Shown here piece by piece: positions 1-8,345 of a DNA stretch of 64,000 nucleotides. Under the pieces are notes generated by a model that was given only the letters and a program-made list of their open reading frames with translations, had not been told where the DNA came from and searched no databases. Within the stretch, counting starts at the first letter, position 1. Each line of letters opens with the position of its first letter. Source of the DNA: RH-AL1 sp965249685 (lineage in GTDB: Bacteria > Pseudomonadota > Alphaproteobacteria > Rhizobiales > Beijerinckiaceae); contig CBDFMN010000003.1 in NCBI GenBank assembly GCA_965249685.1, positions 1,550,001 through 1,614,000 of the forward strand, read 5' to 3'. The position numbers were made by a program, and so were the translations under genes.

Positions 1-378
1 GAGGACTTGGATGCGGCGGACCTGCCGGCTATCCGCCGTGCCGGCCTGAGGCTCGGCGTCTCCACACACAGCGAAGCCGAACTGGAGCGCGGGCTGCGGG
101 CCGATCCCGACTATATCGCGCTCGGTCCGGTCTACCCCACCATCTTGAAACAGATGCCGTTCGCGCCGCAGGGCCTGGACAGGGTAGCGGCCTGGAAGCG
201 AGCGATCGGCGCCATTCCGCTCGTTGGGATCGGAGGCGTGTCGCTGGAGCGCGCCGCCGGCGTCCTGCAAGCTGGGGCGGACAGCGCCGCCGTCGTCACG
301 GACATCACCCTTCACGCAGATCCCGAGGCCCGGGTGCGAGCCTGGGTCACTGCGACAGAGGCGTTTCGCCGCCGCTGA
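1..378 (+). CDS. thiE: Thiamine-phosphate synthase, 5'-truncated
   Basis: Joins HMP-pyrophosphate and the thiazole phosphate to make thiamine monophosphate in the cytoplasm. The frame is open to base 1, so the N-terminal part of the TIM barrel lies outside the window; 125 residues remain of the usual 200-220. What is left reads as the C-terminal half of ThiE: the GVSTHSEAE segment, the substrate-loop motif ALGPVYPTILKQMPF (the family usually has PVYPT-T-K) and the phosphate-binding VGIGGV followed by GADSAAVVTDI. A TTG at 7 is only an internal codon, because the ED before it belongs to the conserved QEDL region. No partner thiamine gene is visible. The family call is firm from motifs. Confidence 0.9.
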   Translation, partial: EDLDAADLPAIRRAGLRLGVSTHSEAELERGLRADPDYIALGPVYPTILKQMPFAPQGLDRVAAWKRAIGAIPLVGIGGVSLERAAGVLQAGADSAAVVTDITLHADPEARVRAWVTATEAFRRR

Positions 379-490
379 GGGAGAAAGCCGCGGGGATCAA
401 AGCCCTTCACAAGGGCGTCACGAAAGCGATAGACTGTCACGGCGTACGGTCTGCCCCACGTCATGGGGCCAGCAGAGTGAGGTGCCCGGT

Positions 491-1060
491 TTGACGGTCC
501 ACTTCCAGTCGATGGTGTCGCCAGAGGCTTGTCCAGCTCTCGTTCTGAACGCCGATTTTCGGCCGCTGAGCTATTACCCGTTGTCGCTGTGGTCCTGGCA
601 GGACGCCATCAAGGCCGTTTTCCTCGACCGCGTGAACATCGTCTCGAATTACGACCGCTTCGTGCGAAGCCCCAACTTCGAGATGCAGCTACCTTCGGTC
701 GTCTCGCTGAAGACCTACATCAAGCCCTCGCGGCATCCGGCTTTCACGCGTTTCAACGTGTTCCTGCGCGACCGGTTCACCTGCCAGTATTGCGGTCAAC
801 GCGAGGACCTGACCTTCGACCACGTGGTGCCACGCTCCAAAGGCGGGATGACGACGTGGGAGAACGTCGTGGCCGCCTGCTCAACCTGCAACCTGCGCAA
901 GAGCGACCGGCTGTGCCAGCAAGCCAATATGCACCCGGCGGCCAAGCCTTTCGCGCCGAGCATCAACGACCTCCATCGCAACGGCCGCCTGTTCCCGCCC
1001 AATTACCTCCATCAGAGCTGGATGGACTATCTCTACTGGGATTCCGAGCTCGAACCGTAG
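491..1060 (+). CDS. HNH endonuclease family protein
   Basis: Small HNH nuclease-fold protein of 189 aa. The N-terminal half has the ACPALVLNADFRPLSYYPLS segment, typical of a widely conserved proteobacterial group. The HNH/zinc domain follows at about residues 95-150: CQYCG, then DHVVPRSKGG carrying the first catalytic histidine, then WENVVAACSTCN with the second CxxC pair. I chose TTG at 491 because a GTGAGG Shine-Dalgarno lies about 8 nt upstream and conserved sequence begins just after it; ATG at 512 is an alternative. The substrate of this group is not known to me, and nothing nearby suggests restriction-modification. It converges on the next gene with a 13-nt gap. Confidence 0.85.
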   Translation: MTVHFQSMVSPEACPALVLNADFRPLSYYPLSLWSWQDAIKAVFLDRVNIVSNYDRFVRSPNFEMQLPSVVSLKTYIKPSRHPAFTRFNVFLRDRFTCQYCGQREDLTFDHVVPRSKGGMTTWENVVAACSTCNLRKSDRLCQQANMHPAAKPFAPSINDLHRNGRLFPPNYLHQSWMDYLYWDSELEP

Positions 1061-1073
1061 GCCACCGGGTCGC

Positions 1074-1901
1074 TCAACGATCCTCCTCCATGAAGTCGCA
1101 ATGGCGAGCCTCGGTCGCTTCGTCGGCCGGAAACAGACACTCGACCCGCATTTCCTGCGTGGCCGCGGTCTGCGGCGTACCGACGGTGGTGATCATCGAG
1201 AAGTAGCTCAGCACCTCGCCATTCTTGACGAAGCGAAGCGGCACTATGGGCAATGGGTCCGACTTGTTCGGCGCCGCCTGGATCGTCTCGACGTCGGGAT
1301 AGGCGACCAGGGCGGCGAGAAGCGCCCCGGTCTTCTCGTCGACGATACGGCCCACCGCCTCACGGCGAACGCGCGCCAGCAACGCCTCCGCCGCCTCCGC
1401 CCAATCAAGGATGTAGGGGCGAAGCCCGTGCGGATCGAACAGGAGGTGGAGCATGTTACGCGGCGCCTCGCGCGCGCCCATGTCGATGAAGCGATTGAAG
1501 AAGCGTGGCGCGGACTCGTTGGTGAGCAGCACCGTCCAGTACCGGTCCATGACGATCGCTGGGAATGGTTCGTGCTGGCGGAGCATCCGCTGCAGCGCTT
1601 TGGTCACGATCTGCATGTCCGAAGCGTTCCAGGCGTCTTCGGAATAGACCGGAGCATAACCTGCGGCGAGCAGCAGCATGTTGCGGTCTCGCAGAGGAAC
1701 GTCGAGCGCTTCCGCAATCTCCAGCAGCGTTGCACGGCCAAGGCCGCTGCGCCCACTTTCGACGAAGCTGATGTGGCGCTGCGAGACGCCCGTATCCAGC
1801 GAAAGGTCGAATTGGCTTTTGCCTCGCACGTCGCGCCAGTGCCGCAGGAGCGCGCCAAGCTCGGTGGCGGGCCGTTTGGAAGCTTGCGCGGACGCGATCA
1901 T
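1074..1901 (-). CDS. XRE-family regulator with MmyB-like ligand domain
   Basis: Cytoplasmic transcription regulator. An N-terminal Cro/C1-type helix-turn-helix (about residues 12-70, with SQFDLSLDTGVSQRHIS and ESGRSGLGRATLLEIAEALD) is followed by a roughly 180-residue MmyB-type domain that includes LLAAGYAPVYSE and MDRYWTVLLTNESA. Family members often act with short-chain dehydrogenases or small oxidoreductases, and here the gene sits just downstream of a carboxymuconolactone-decarboxylase-like gene on the same strand. ATG at 1901 places the HTH at the usual distance from the N-terminus and has AAGG 8 nt upstream. A GTG at 1970 would overlap the stop of the upstream gene and add 23 unconserved residues, so coupling from there cannot be excluded. 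Confidence 0.85.
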   Translation of the reverse strand: MIASAQASKRPATELGALLRHWRDVRGKSQFDLSLDTGVSQRHISFVESGRSGLGRATLLEIAEALDVPLRDRNMLLLAAGYAPVYSEDAWNASDMQIVTKALQRMLRQHEPFPAIVMDRYWTVLLTNESAPRFFNRFIDMGAREAPRNMLHLLFDPHGLRPYILDWAEAAEALLARVRREAVGRIVDEKTGALLAALVAYPDVETIQAAPNKSDPLPIVPLRFVKNGEVLSYFSMITTVGTPQTAATQEMRVECLFPADEATEARHCDFMEEDR

Positions 1902-1963
1902 GGGGCGAGCCTTGGAACGACGGTGCAGCGAACCGACCGAGTCAAAAGCTCGGTCGACCGTGT

Positions 1964-2515
1964 TCAACACGGATTCCAGGCCTGCGCCCTGAAGCGCTCT
2001 TCGACCGGCGTTCCCGCCATGTTGGTGGTCGTGGCAGCCATGGTGGATATGCCAACCCCCGTGATCACGTCGAATACCTGCGCCGGAGAGTAGCCGACCG
2101 CGGCGAATGGGTCGAGATCGGCTTGGTCGAGCCTTCCCTTCTTCAGGATCAGGGCCTTGGTCAGGGCCGAAAGGGCGGCATATTTCGGAGTATCGGGCAG
2201 TCGCCCCGCGCGCATGGCCGCAACGTCGGCCTCAGGCATGCCATCCTCCAGGGCGAACGTCGAATGGGCCGCGACGGTCCACGGACATTGGATGGTCACC
2301 GCATTGGTGAGAAGCAGGGCCTGCTTTTCGCACTCGTCGAAACGGCCGCCATGGAAGCTTCCAAACGCGGCGGCGAAGCTATTGAGGAGGACGGGGCTCT
2401 CCGCCATCGTCGCCATGACGTTCGGTAGGAAGCCGAACTTCTCCTGCAGACCTTGCAGCGTCTGCTTCGAGCCGACAGGCGCCGTATCGATCGTGTGGAT
2501 GCCATATTTGTGCAT
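1964..2515 (-). CDS. Carboxymuconolactone decarboxylase-like (AhpD-fold) protein
   Basis: All-helical AhpD/CMD-fold protein of 183 aa. The core region ECEKQALLLTNAVTIQCPWTVAAH matches the family signature in position. The canonical redox motif is CxxC followed by H, but here it reads CPWTVAAH: the first cysteine and the histidine are kept and the second cysteine is threonine. The usual disulfide peroxidase chemistry of AhpD therefore looks unlikely. AGGAG lies 6 nt before ATG 2515, which decides the start over an upstream in-frame codon. The gene immediately precedes the XRE/MmyB regulator, which probably controls it. The physiological substrate is unknown. Confidence 0.8.
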   Translation of the reverse strand: MHKYGIHTIDTAPVGSKQTLQGLQEKFGFLPNVMATMAESPVLLNSFAAAFGSFHGGRFDECEKQALLLTNAVTIQCPWTVAAHSTFALEDGMPEADVAAMRAGRLPDTPKYAALSALTKALILKKGRLDQADLDPFAAVGYSPAQVFDVITGVGISTMAATTTNMAGTPVEERFRAQAWNPC

Positions 2516-2731
2516 GTCCGCTCCTGTCCGCATCGAGCCGCTACGGCCCTGGACCGTCCGGCCTGCCGACGATGATAGGCGCCGGACGATGAGCGTTTAG
2601 ACTCCGGTGATCGCGGCCTTTCAATTACACACGAGGTAATGGCAAGAGCCTCTTCACGCGGGACACCGGCGCACCCTGGCTCCCCCGCGCTACGAACAAG
2701 CCGCCGGCGACACTGGCACCCAGACCGATGG

Positions 2732-3454
2732 TCACCTTACCACCTGCTCCGGTACGCTCACGCCGAGCCGCGCTGCCGCCTTCTTCGCCGTCGCCAGTCG
2801 GTCGGCCGTAAGCTTGGTCACGGAGGCGCGTGCCGCCTCGAGCACCTCTCTGGGCGCACGCTCCGGCGTCCCACTGTCGAACGGCGGCTCGGGCTGGTAT
2901 TGCATGTAGAGCTGGATCTGCTGCGCGACGCGCTCGCCGCGTAGGAGAGCGGCGAGATGAAGCGCGCCGTCGATGCCCGATGTGACGCCGGCTGCGAAAA
3001 CCCAGTTGCCATCGATCACCACGCGCTGGTTTATCGGCGTTGCGCCGAAATACGGCAGCAGATGCAGCGACGCCCAGTGGGTCGTGGCGCGCCTTCCTTT
3101 GAGCAGGCCGGCGGCGCCGCACAGCAGCGCCCCGGTGCAGACGGAGAAGACATAGGTCGCGTTGACCGCATACTTGCGGATGAAGGCGAGCGTCTCCTCG
3201 TCCTCCATCAGAGCCTCCTGGCCTGGGCCGCCCGGGACGTGCGGCACGTCGAGTTCGGGAACCCCGTCGAAGGTCTTGTCGGCGACGAGGCTCAGCCCAT
3301 GAAAATCCTTGATCGGCGACAAGGACTTTGCCGCGACATGGAAGGTCGAGTTCGGAAGAGCGGATAGAACCTCGAATGGCCCGGTGAGATCAATCTGGTC
3401 GAGGCCGGGAAAAAGGATCGATCCAATATGAAGGTGTCTGTCCATGGGCAGCAT
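2732..3454 (-). CDS. DJ-1/PfpI family protein, isonitrile-hydratase-like
   Basis: DJ-1/PfpI glutaminase-like fold, 240 aa. The nucleophile elbow VFSVCTGALL puts the reactive cysteine at residue 106. The flanking DVPHVPGGPGQEALM and TTHWASLHLLPYFGA segments resemble cyclohexyl-isocyanide hydratase (InhA, about 228 aa), which hydrates isonitriles to N-formamides, so that is the most likely chemistry. GlxA-type regulators share this domain but carry a C-terminal AraC HTH, which is absent here. ATG 3454 is chosen because GGAG lies 8 nt upstream. The gene is divergent from the autotransporter, with a 271-nt shared promoter region. An isonitrile or related amide fits the nitrogen-scavenging theme of the window, but this is inference. 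Confidence 0.75.
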   Translation of the reverse strand: MLPMDRHLHIGSILFPGLDQIDLTGPFEVLSALPNSTFHVAAKSLSPIKDFHGLSLVADKTFDGVPELDVPHVPGGPGQEALMEDEETLAFIRKYAVNATYVFSVCTGALLCGAAGLLKGRRATTHWASLHLLPYFGATPINQRVVIDGNWVFAAGVTSGIDGALHLAALLRGERVAQQIQLYMQYQPEPPFDSGTPERAPREVLEAARASVTKLTADRLATAKKAAARLGVSVPEQVVR

Positions 3455-3725
3455 GATGTTAACTCCAGAGTGCCCGGGGTGCACACCGACGCACCGCTCA
3501 AGCTGTGATCGCTGCAGATGAAGCGCCCATCGGCTGATGCCAAGGCAACGTGTTGCCGCGTGACCGGTTCACCTGCCGATAAGGCAGAGGGGTGGGGACC
3601 CGACCTCAACCCGGCTGTGGCGGAGTGGACACATCTTCGCAATTGTGGTGGTCGCAAGATTTCTGACACATTCGTTATGTGTGCCGTCGCTAGTCCTCCG
3701 GGCCATGAGTTTTGGAGGACCTGCG

Positions 3726-6700
3726 ATGCGTCTATTTCATTCTGTTTCGAGCGGGGCACTCCTTGCCGCCAGTCTCTTGCCGATCGCGTCCGCGCAGGCG
3801 CAAACGGCGAACACGACACCCGCCAACGTCAACGTCCTGAACCTTCTCTCGCCGTTTCTCTCGCTGAACTCCACAAGCGTCGGTCAGTCCACCCTGCAGA
3901 GCAACCTGCAGCAGTCGATTTCCACCAACAACGCGGCGACGCCGCCGCAGCAGGCGCTGTCGATCAGCGATAAGATCCTGCCCGGCGGGCGGACGACGAC
4001 GGTACAGACCGTGGCCGGTCCCGTGCAATATGGTGTCGCCTCCAACCTCGGCGGCGGTTACCCCGCGCAAACGGCGGTGACCGGCACGAACGGGTCGATC
4101 ACGCCGGTGCAGCCGGTGGGCGGCTTGGGCAGCACGCTCGGCCCGATCTTCCAGAGAGGCGTGGCCCCGATCGGCGCGGGCGCGGCGACAACCGCGATTC
4201 TCGCCAACACGGCGACGCTGCTGGCTAACGCGTACTCCTTTACCAGCTCCGACCTCGGTGTCGCCAAGAACTACTTCGCCAACGGCGCCGCCACGAACCC
4301 GAGCACGACGCCGGCGAATTACGCACCCGTACCGGCAGTGGCACCAGCCGGCTACACGCTGCCGACCTTCAACGGCCTGCCAAACACGACCACGAGCGTC
4401 CTCGACATCGCCGCGGGCGTAAAAAACACCGATCCCGGGCAGGACGTCTATGGAAGCTCGCGCCCCGTTCAGGTGAGGCCGAACGGCATCAACCAGTTCG
4501 ATTCGACCTCTATCGCCGGGCTCTCGACCAACCCGTCGTTCCCGAGCGGCCACACGAACTATGCCTACACCGACTCGACGCTCCTCGCGATGCTCGTCCC
4601 GCAGGAGTATCAGAACATGCTCGTGCGGGCGTCCGAATACGGCAACAGCCGCATCGTCCTCGGCGTGCACTACCCCCTCGACATCATCGCGAGCCGCGCC
4701 TTTTCGGCCTATGACCTGGCGCAGGGCTTCACCAACCCACTCTATATCGCCAACGCCGCGACCACGGGCAACGCGCTTAACCTGCCGACGCTGTTTGCGG
4801 CGGCAGCGCCGGAGATCCAGACCTACCTTTCCGCCCAATGCGGCGCGTCCGTCGCGACTTGCGCGGCGAGTGCGGCGAACACGGCCAACAATCCCTATCT
4901 GCCCTCGGCCGCCAATCAGGCCCTCTATCAGTCGCGGCTCACCTATGGCTTGCCGACCCTGACCTTCGCGCAGGCCCCGCGCGAGGGAGCGCCCGCCGGC
5001 GGCCCCGACGCCTCGGTTCTGCTCGCGCCGCTCTACGGCGGGAGCACCGCCGCGGCCGCCGCGGTCGCACCGGCGGGCGGCCTCTATGCCAACCTGCAGA
5101 CGGGCACGATCAACCAGATCATCCTCAACACCGAGACGAACGCGCTCGCGGCGTTCTACGGCACAGCCTTGAGCTATTGGAGCCGCATCGACCTCTACAC
5201 CGCGGCCGGATACTTCGGGAACGTCTCCGGCACGCTGTCGCTCGCCGCCTCGGACCAGGTGAACACGGCAGTGACGGTGGGCAGCGGCGGCCTTCTCGAC
5301 GCCAACGGCCGAGTCACCGCCGCGACGGCGGTCTCGGCTGGCGGCCAGCTGACGGGCTCCGGCACTGTCGCGGGCGTCGCGGTCAACGCGGGCGGCGTGC
5401 TCGCGCCGGGTAGTCTCGCCGCGCAGGCCGCCCTGGCGGCGGGCACCGCAGGTGTACCGGGCACCACGCTTACAATTGGCGGCCCTCTCACCTTCACACC
5501 GGGCGCGACCTACGCTTTGGTGGCCACACCCACCCAGGTCACGCGGGCAGCCGTCGCCGGCACTGCGGCCCTTGCCGGCAACGTCGCCGTGCAGCTTGCG
5601 GCGGCCACGCCGTTCAACAACGCCACCGTCCTGACCGCAAGGAACGTGTCCGGCACCTTCGCCGGCGCGACCACCAACCTGCCCTTCCTGGCGGCGACGC
5701 TCGCCTACGATGCCGTGGACGTGTTCCTGTCGGTCAACCGCAGCGCTGCGGCGCTGCGCGGCGCGGCGGCCACATCCAACCAATTCAACGTTGCGGCGGC
5801 TCTCGGCAGCGCCGCGCAGCAGACGGGGGGAGCGGGAACGGCCCTGCTCGACGCGGTGTTCGGTCTCGGCAGCGCGCAACAGGCCCGCAGCAGCTTCGAC
5901 GCCCTCTCCGGCGAAGGCATCGTCGCGACGGAGAACAGCGGCATTCGCGCCGCCCGCGTCTTCTCCAACGCGATGCAAGACCAAGCCTTGACCTGGCTCA
6001 CTGGGGGCGGCGCCCCTAACGCGATCACGCTCGGCGGGTTGCCCGCCAACGTCACGCCCTACGCGGAAGTCAATCGTCTCCCCTCACCCATCGTGGTCGA
6101 CAGGGCCCCACCCCCTCGCACGTACCGCCTGTGGGCGACCGGCTTCGGCGGCGGCGTGTCGATCAGCGGCAATGCCAATGTGGCAGGCGAGACGGGCAAC
6201 TTCTACGGCGGCGCCGTCGGGCTCGACTACCAACTCCAGCCCAACATCCTGGTCGGCATCTCGGGCGGCGGCAGCGAATCGACTTTTAGCGTCGGTGGCC
6301 GCGCCACCAGCGGCAACGTGACCGGCGCGCACGGCGGCGTCTACAGCATCGTCGATTTCGGGCCGTTCTACGGCTTCAACTCGGTAAGCGTCTCGTCCTT
6401 CTCCAACAACACGACGCGCAGCGTCACCGGCTTCGGCGGGATCGCCACAGCGACGGAGAAGGCCTCGTTCGGTTCACTCGACATCCGCACGCGCGCCGAG
6501 TTCGGCCGCGTCTTCGACTACGGGAACGCCTACGGCTTTGCTAACCTCAGGGTCACGCCGTTCGTCGCGCTCGAGATCGCCCAACTGCGCAGCAACGGGT
6601 TCAGCGAGTACAATGCCAACGGTACCGGCAACCTCTTTGGCCTGGCAGGACAGGGCCAGTCCACGGCCGACGTCCCAGGCTTTCTCGGAGCGCGCTTCGA

Positions 6701-6986
6701 GTCGGCCTATGGGATCGCGAGCGGCATGCTGTTGCGCCCGATGGTGACCTTGGCCTACCTGCACGAGTTCGCGCCGCAGCGCACGCTGCAGAACGGCTTC
6801 GTGTCGCTGCCCGGATCGGCCTTCCTGGTGTCGGGCGCCCGGCCTTCGTCCAACGCGGTGCGGACGAAAGCTGGTTTCGAGCTCGACATGGGGCGCGGCA
6901 TCGGCCTGTTCGCCGACTTCGACGGGGAGTTCTCGGGCCTTGAGCGCGTCTACGCTGGCAAGGGCGGGTTTCGCGTCGTCTGGTAA
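3726..6986 (+). CDS. Autotransporter with PAP2-type acid phosphatase passenger
   Basis: Type Va secreted protein of 1086 aa. A signal peptide (about residues 1-26, ending ASAQAQ) is followed by a passenger that carries acid-phosphatase motifs of the PAP2/class A superfamily: FPSGHT at 273-277 and SRIVLGVHYPLD at 308-319, an exact SR-x5-H-x3-D. The KX6RP motif appears degenerate (Q-x6-RP before VQVRPN). The middle (about 500-620) is a Gly/Ala/Val-rich beta-helix-like stretch, and the last 280 or so residues form the beta-barrel, ending GGFRVVW with the terminal aromatic residue expected for BAM recognition. GGAGG lies 7 nt before ATG 3726. It is likely a surface or released phosphatase that liberates phosphate or nucleosides; the substrate is unknown. 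Confidence 0.88.
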   Translation: MRLFHSVSSGALLAASLLPIASAQAQTANTTPANVNVLNLLSPFLSLNSTSVGQSTLQSNLQQSISTNNAATPPQQALSISDKILPGGRTTTVQTVAGPVQYGVASNLGGGYPAQTAVTGTNGSITPVQPVGGLGSTLGPIFQRGVAPIGAGAATTAILANTATLLANAYSFTSSDLGVAKNYFANGAATNPSTTPANYAPVPAVAPAGYTLPTFNGLPNTTTSVLDIAAGVKNTDPGQDVYGSSRPVQVRPNGINQFDSTSIAGLSTNPSFPSGHTNYAYTDSTLLAMLVPQEYQNMLVRASEYGNSRIVLGVHYPLDIIASRAFSAYDLAQGFTNPLYIANAATTGNALNLPTLFAAAAPEIQTYLSAQCGASVATCAASAANTANNPYLPSAANQALYQSRLTYGLPTLTFAQAPREGAPAGGPDASVLLAPLYGGSTAAAAAVAPAGGLYANLQTGTINQIILNTETNALAAFYGTALSYWSRIDLYTAAGYFGNVSGTLSLAASDQVNTAVTVGSGGLLDANGRVTAATAVSAGGQLTGSGTVAGVAVNAGGVLAPGSLAAQAALAAGTAGVPGTTLTIGGPLTFTPGATYALVATPTQVTRAAVAGTAALAGNVAVQLAAATPFNNATVLTARNVSGTFAGATTNLPFLAATLAYDAVDVFLSVNRSAAALRGAAATSNQFNVAAALGSAAQQTGGAGTALLDAVFGLGSAQQARSSFDALSGEGIVATENSGIRAARVFSNAMQDQALTWLTGGGAPNAITLGGLPANVTPYAEVNRLPSPIVVDRAPPPRTYRLWATGFGGGVSISGNANVAGETGNFYGGAVGLDYQLQPNILVGISGGGSESTFSVGGRATSGNVTGAHGGVYSIVDFGPFYGFNSVSVSSFSNNTTRSVTGFGGIATATEKASFGSLDIRTRAEFGRVFDYGNAYGFANLRVTPFVALEIAQLRSNGFSEYNANGTGNLFGLAGQGQSTADVPGFLGARFESAYGIASGMLLRPMVTLAYLHEFAPQRTLQNGFVSLPGSAFLVSGARPSSNAVRTKAGFELDMGRGIGLFADFDGEFSGLERVYAGKGGFRVVW

Positions 6987-7003
6987 CGGGCCCCCAGGCG
7001 GGC

Positions 7004-7032
7004 GGTCGCTCCCCATGTTTTGGGGAGCGACC
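7004..7032 (+). terminator. Hairpin after the autotransporter gene
   Basis: A perfect 11-bp stem, GGTCGCTCCCC paired with GGGGAGCGACC, with a 7-nt loop, starts 17 nt after the autotransporter stop. No U-tract follows, so it is either a weak intrinsic terminator, a transcript-end stabiliser, or both. The DUF2312 gene converges from the other side. Confidence 0.55.
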
Positions 7033-7080
7033 CTGTCAGAGAACAGCCCGGCGTCTCGCTGGCATGGTCTGCATCACCGC

Positions 7081-7353
7081 TTAGGCCGCGCGCGCCCGCT
7101 CCTCCGGCTCGGCCGTGTCCATCGCCTGCATGTAGAGGTCGAGCAGAGTCTCCTGCTCATCCCTCTCGTCTTTATCCTGCTTGCGTATCTTGATGATCTC
7201 CTTGAGGATCTTGACGTCGAAGCCCTCGCCCTTGGCTTCGGCGAAAACCTCCTTCTTGCCCTCGTTCAAACCCTGGATCTCCTCCTCCAGGTGCTCGATG
7301 CGCTCGACGAACGAGCGGATGCGGTCCCCCGCGATGCCAACGGAATCGGACAT
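7081..7353 (-). CDS. DUF2312 / UPF0335 family protein (GapR-like)
   Basis: Short, highly charged, mostly helical protein of 90 aa. Residues about 8-60 (starting GDRIRSFVERIEHLEEEI) are predicted coiled coil, followed by FDVKILKEIIKIRKQDKDER, the family hallmark. In Caulobacter the homologue GapR is an essential nucleoid-associated protein that binds overtwisted AT-rich DNA and supports topoisomerase activity; most alphaproteobacteria carry one or more copies. ATG 7353 has GGGGAG 6 nt upstream and gives the normal family length; an upstream in-frame start would add ten unconserved residues. The gene is monocistronic by orientation and spacing. Whether this copy is the true GapR orthologue or an accessory paralogue cannot be told from one window. 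Confidence 0.88.
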   Translation of the reverse strand: MSDSVGIAGDRIRSFVERIEHLEEEIQGLNEGKKEVFAEAKGEGFDVKILKEIIKIRKQDKDERDEQETLLDLYMQAMDTAEPEERARAA

Positions 7354-7424
7354 GGGCTTCTCCCCTGTGGAATGGAGGCGCACCTTGAAGGCCCGATGGT
7401 AAGGGGACCGTTAACCGCGCGGCG

Positions 7425-8345
7425 TCAGGGGCCGCCCGAGCGCAGCACCAGGGCTGCCGCGGCGGTGCGGTTCTCGACCTGCAGCTTGGTGAAGACCACT
7501 TCGAGGTGCTTGTCGACCGTACGGGGACTGAGAGACAGAATGGCGGCGATATCGCGGTTCGACTTTCCGCGCGCGATCCACGACAGCACCTCCGCCTCGC
7601 GTTGCGTGAGGCCGTAGCGCAGCTTGATCCCCGCCAGCGCATCGCGCGCCGTTGCGTCGGCGATCCGCAGGAGAACGTCGCCGCGCTCCGTCTCGCCGAG
7701 GAAACTGATGCGCGAGCGTGCGCCATCCTGCGCGAAGGGCACGTCGTTCTGCGGGGTGCCCGGCGCGCGACGCAGGCAATCGAGCATCCAGGCCAGCACG
7801 CTGTCGGGCAGGCGCAACTCGTTTTCCGACCCGCGCGGGAACCGCTGTTCAAGCAGGCGGTAGGCCTGCGGGGTGAACCAGCCGATCCGGCCCGCCCGGT
7901 CGGTCGCGACGAGGAAACGATCGGCCGCATCCAGCGCCATGCGAGCGCTCTGGATCTTGCGAGCGTTGGACAGGTGGACGCCGATGCGCGCCAGCATCGC
8001 GTCGATGACGATGGGCTTCGTCACGTAGTCGGCACCGCCGGCCTGAAACCCGCGCAGGCTGTGCTCGGGCTCGCTCAAGCCGGTCATGAACAGCACCGGC
8101 ACGTTGTCGAAACCGGCGAGCTGCTTCAGCCGACGGCAGGTTTCGAACCCATCCATATCCGGCATAACCGCGTCCATGAGCACGATGTCGGGGCGCAAAC
8201 GCGTCGCGATGTCGAGCGCGGCCGCGCCCTCGAGCGCGACCATGACGGTCATGCCGGCCTCGTCGAGCACATCGGTCAAGAGCCGAACCGTGTCGGGCGA
8301 ATCGTCCACCACCAGGACGATGTCTTCGCCGCGCTCGCGCCTCAC
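7425..8345 (-). CDS. Response regulator, REC + PAS-like + LuxR HTH
   Basis: Transcriptional response regulator of 306 aa. The REC domain (about residues 8-125) has acidic pocket D14-D15, phospho-acceptor D58 in VLMDAVMPDMDG and KP at TKPIVID. A PAS-like linker (about 138-230) contains LVATDRAGRIGWFTPQA, and a LuxR/GerE helix-turn-helix (about 243-300) contains LTQREAEVLSWIARGKSNR. It starts at GTG 8345, overlapping the TGA of the NCS1-sensor kinase by 3 nt, so the two are translationally coupled and very likely cognate. Its targets should be sought among the nucleobase and amide genes of this window; that is inference from context. Confidence 0.9.
   Translation of the reverse strand: MRRERGEDIVLVVDDSPDTVRLLTDVLDEAGMTVMVALEGAAALDIATRLRPDIVLMDAVMPDMDGFETCRRLKQLAGFDNVPVLFMTGLSEPEHSLRGFQAGGADYVTKPIVIDAMLARIGVHLSNARKIQSARMALDAADRFLVATDRAGRIGWFTPQAYRLLEQRFPRGSENELRLPDSVLAWMLDCLRRAPGTPQNDVPFAQDGARSRISFLGETERGDVLLRIADATARDALAGIKLRYGLTQREAEVLSWIARGKSNRDIAAILSLSPRTVDKHLEVVFTKLQVENRTAAAALVLRSGGP

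Noticed and set aside
3732..5984. A 750-codon open frame on the minus strand inside the autotransporter gene.
   Set aside because: Arg/Gly-rich translation without domains; it is the complement of a strongly supported gene in GC-rich DNA.
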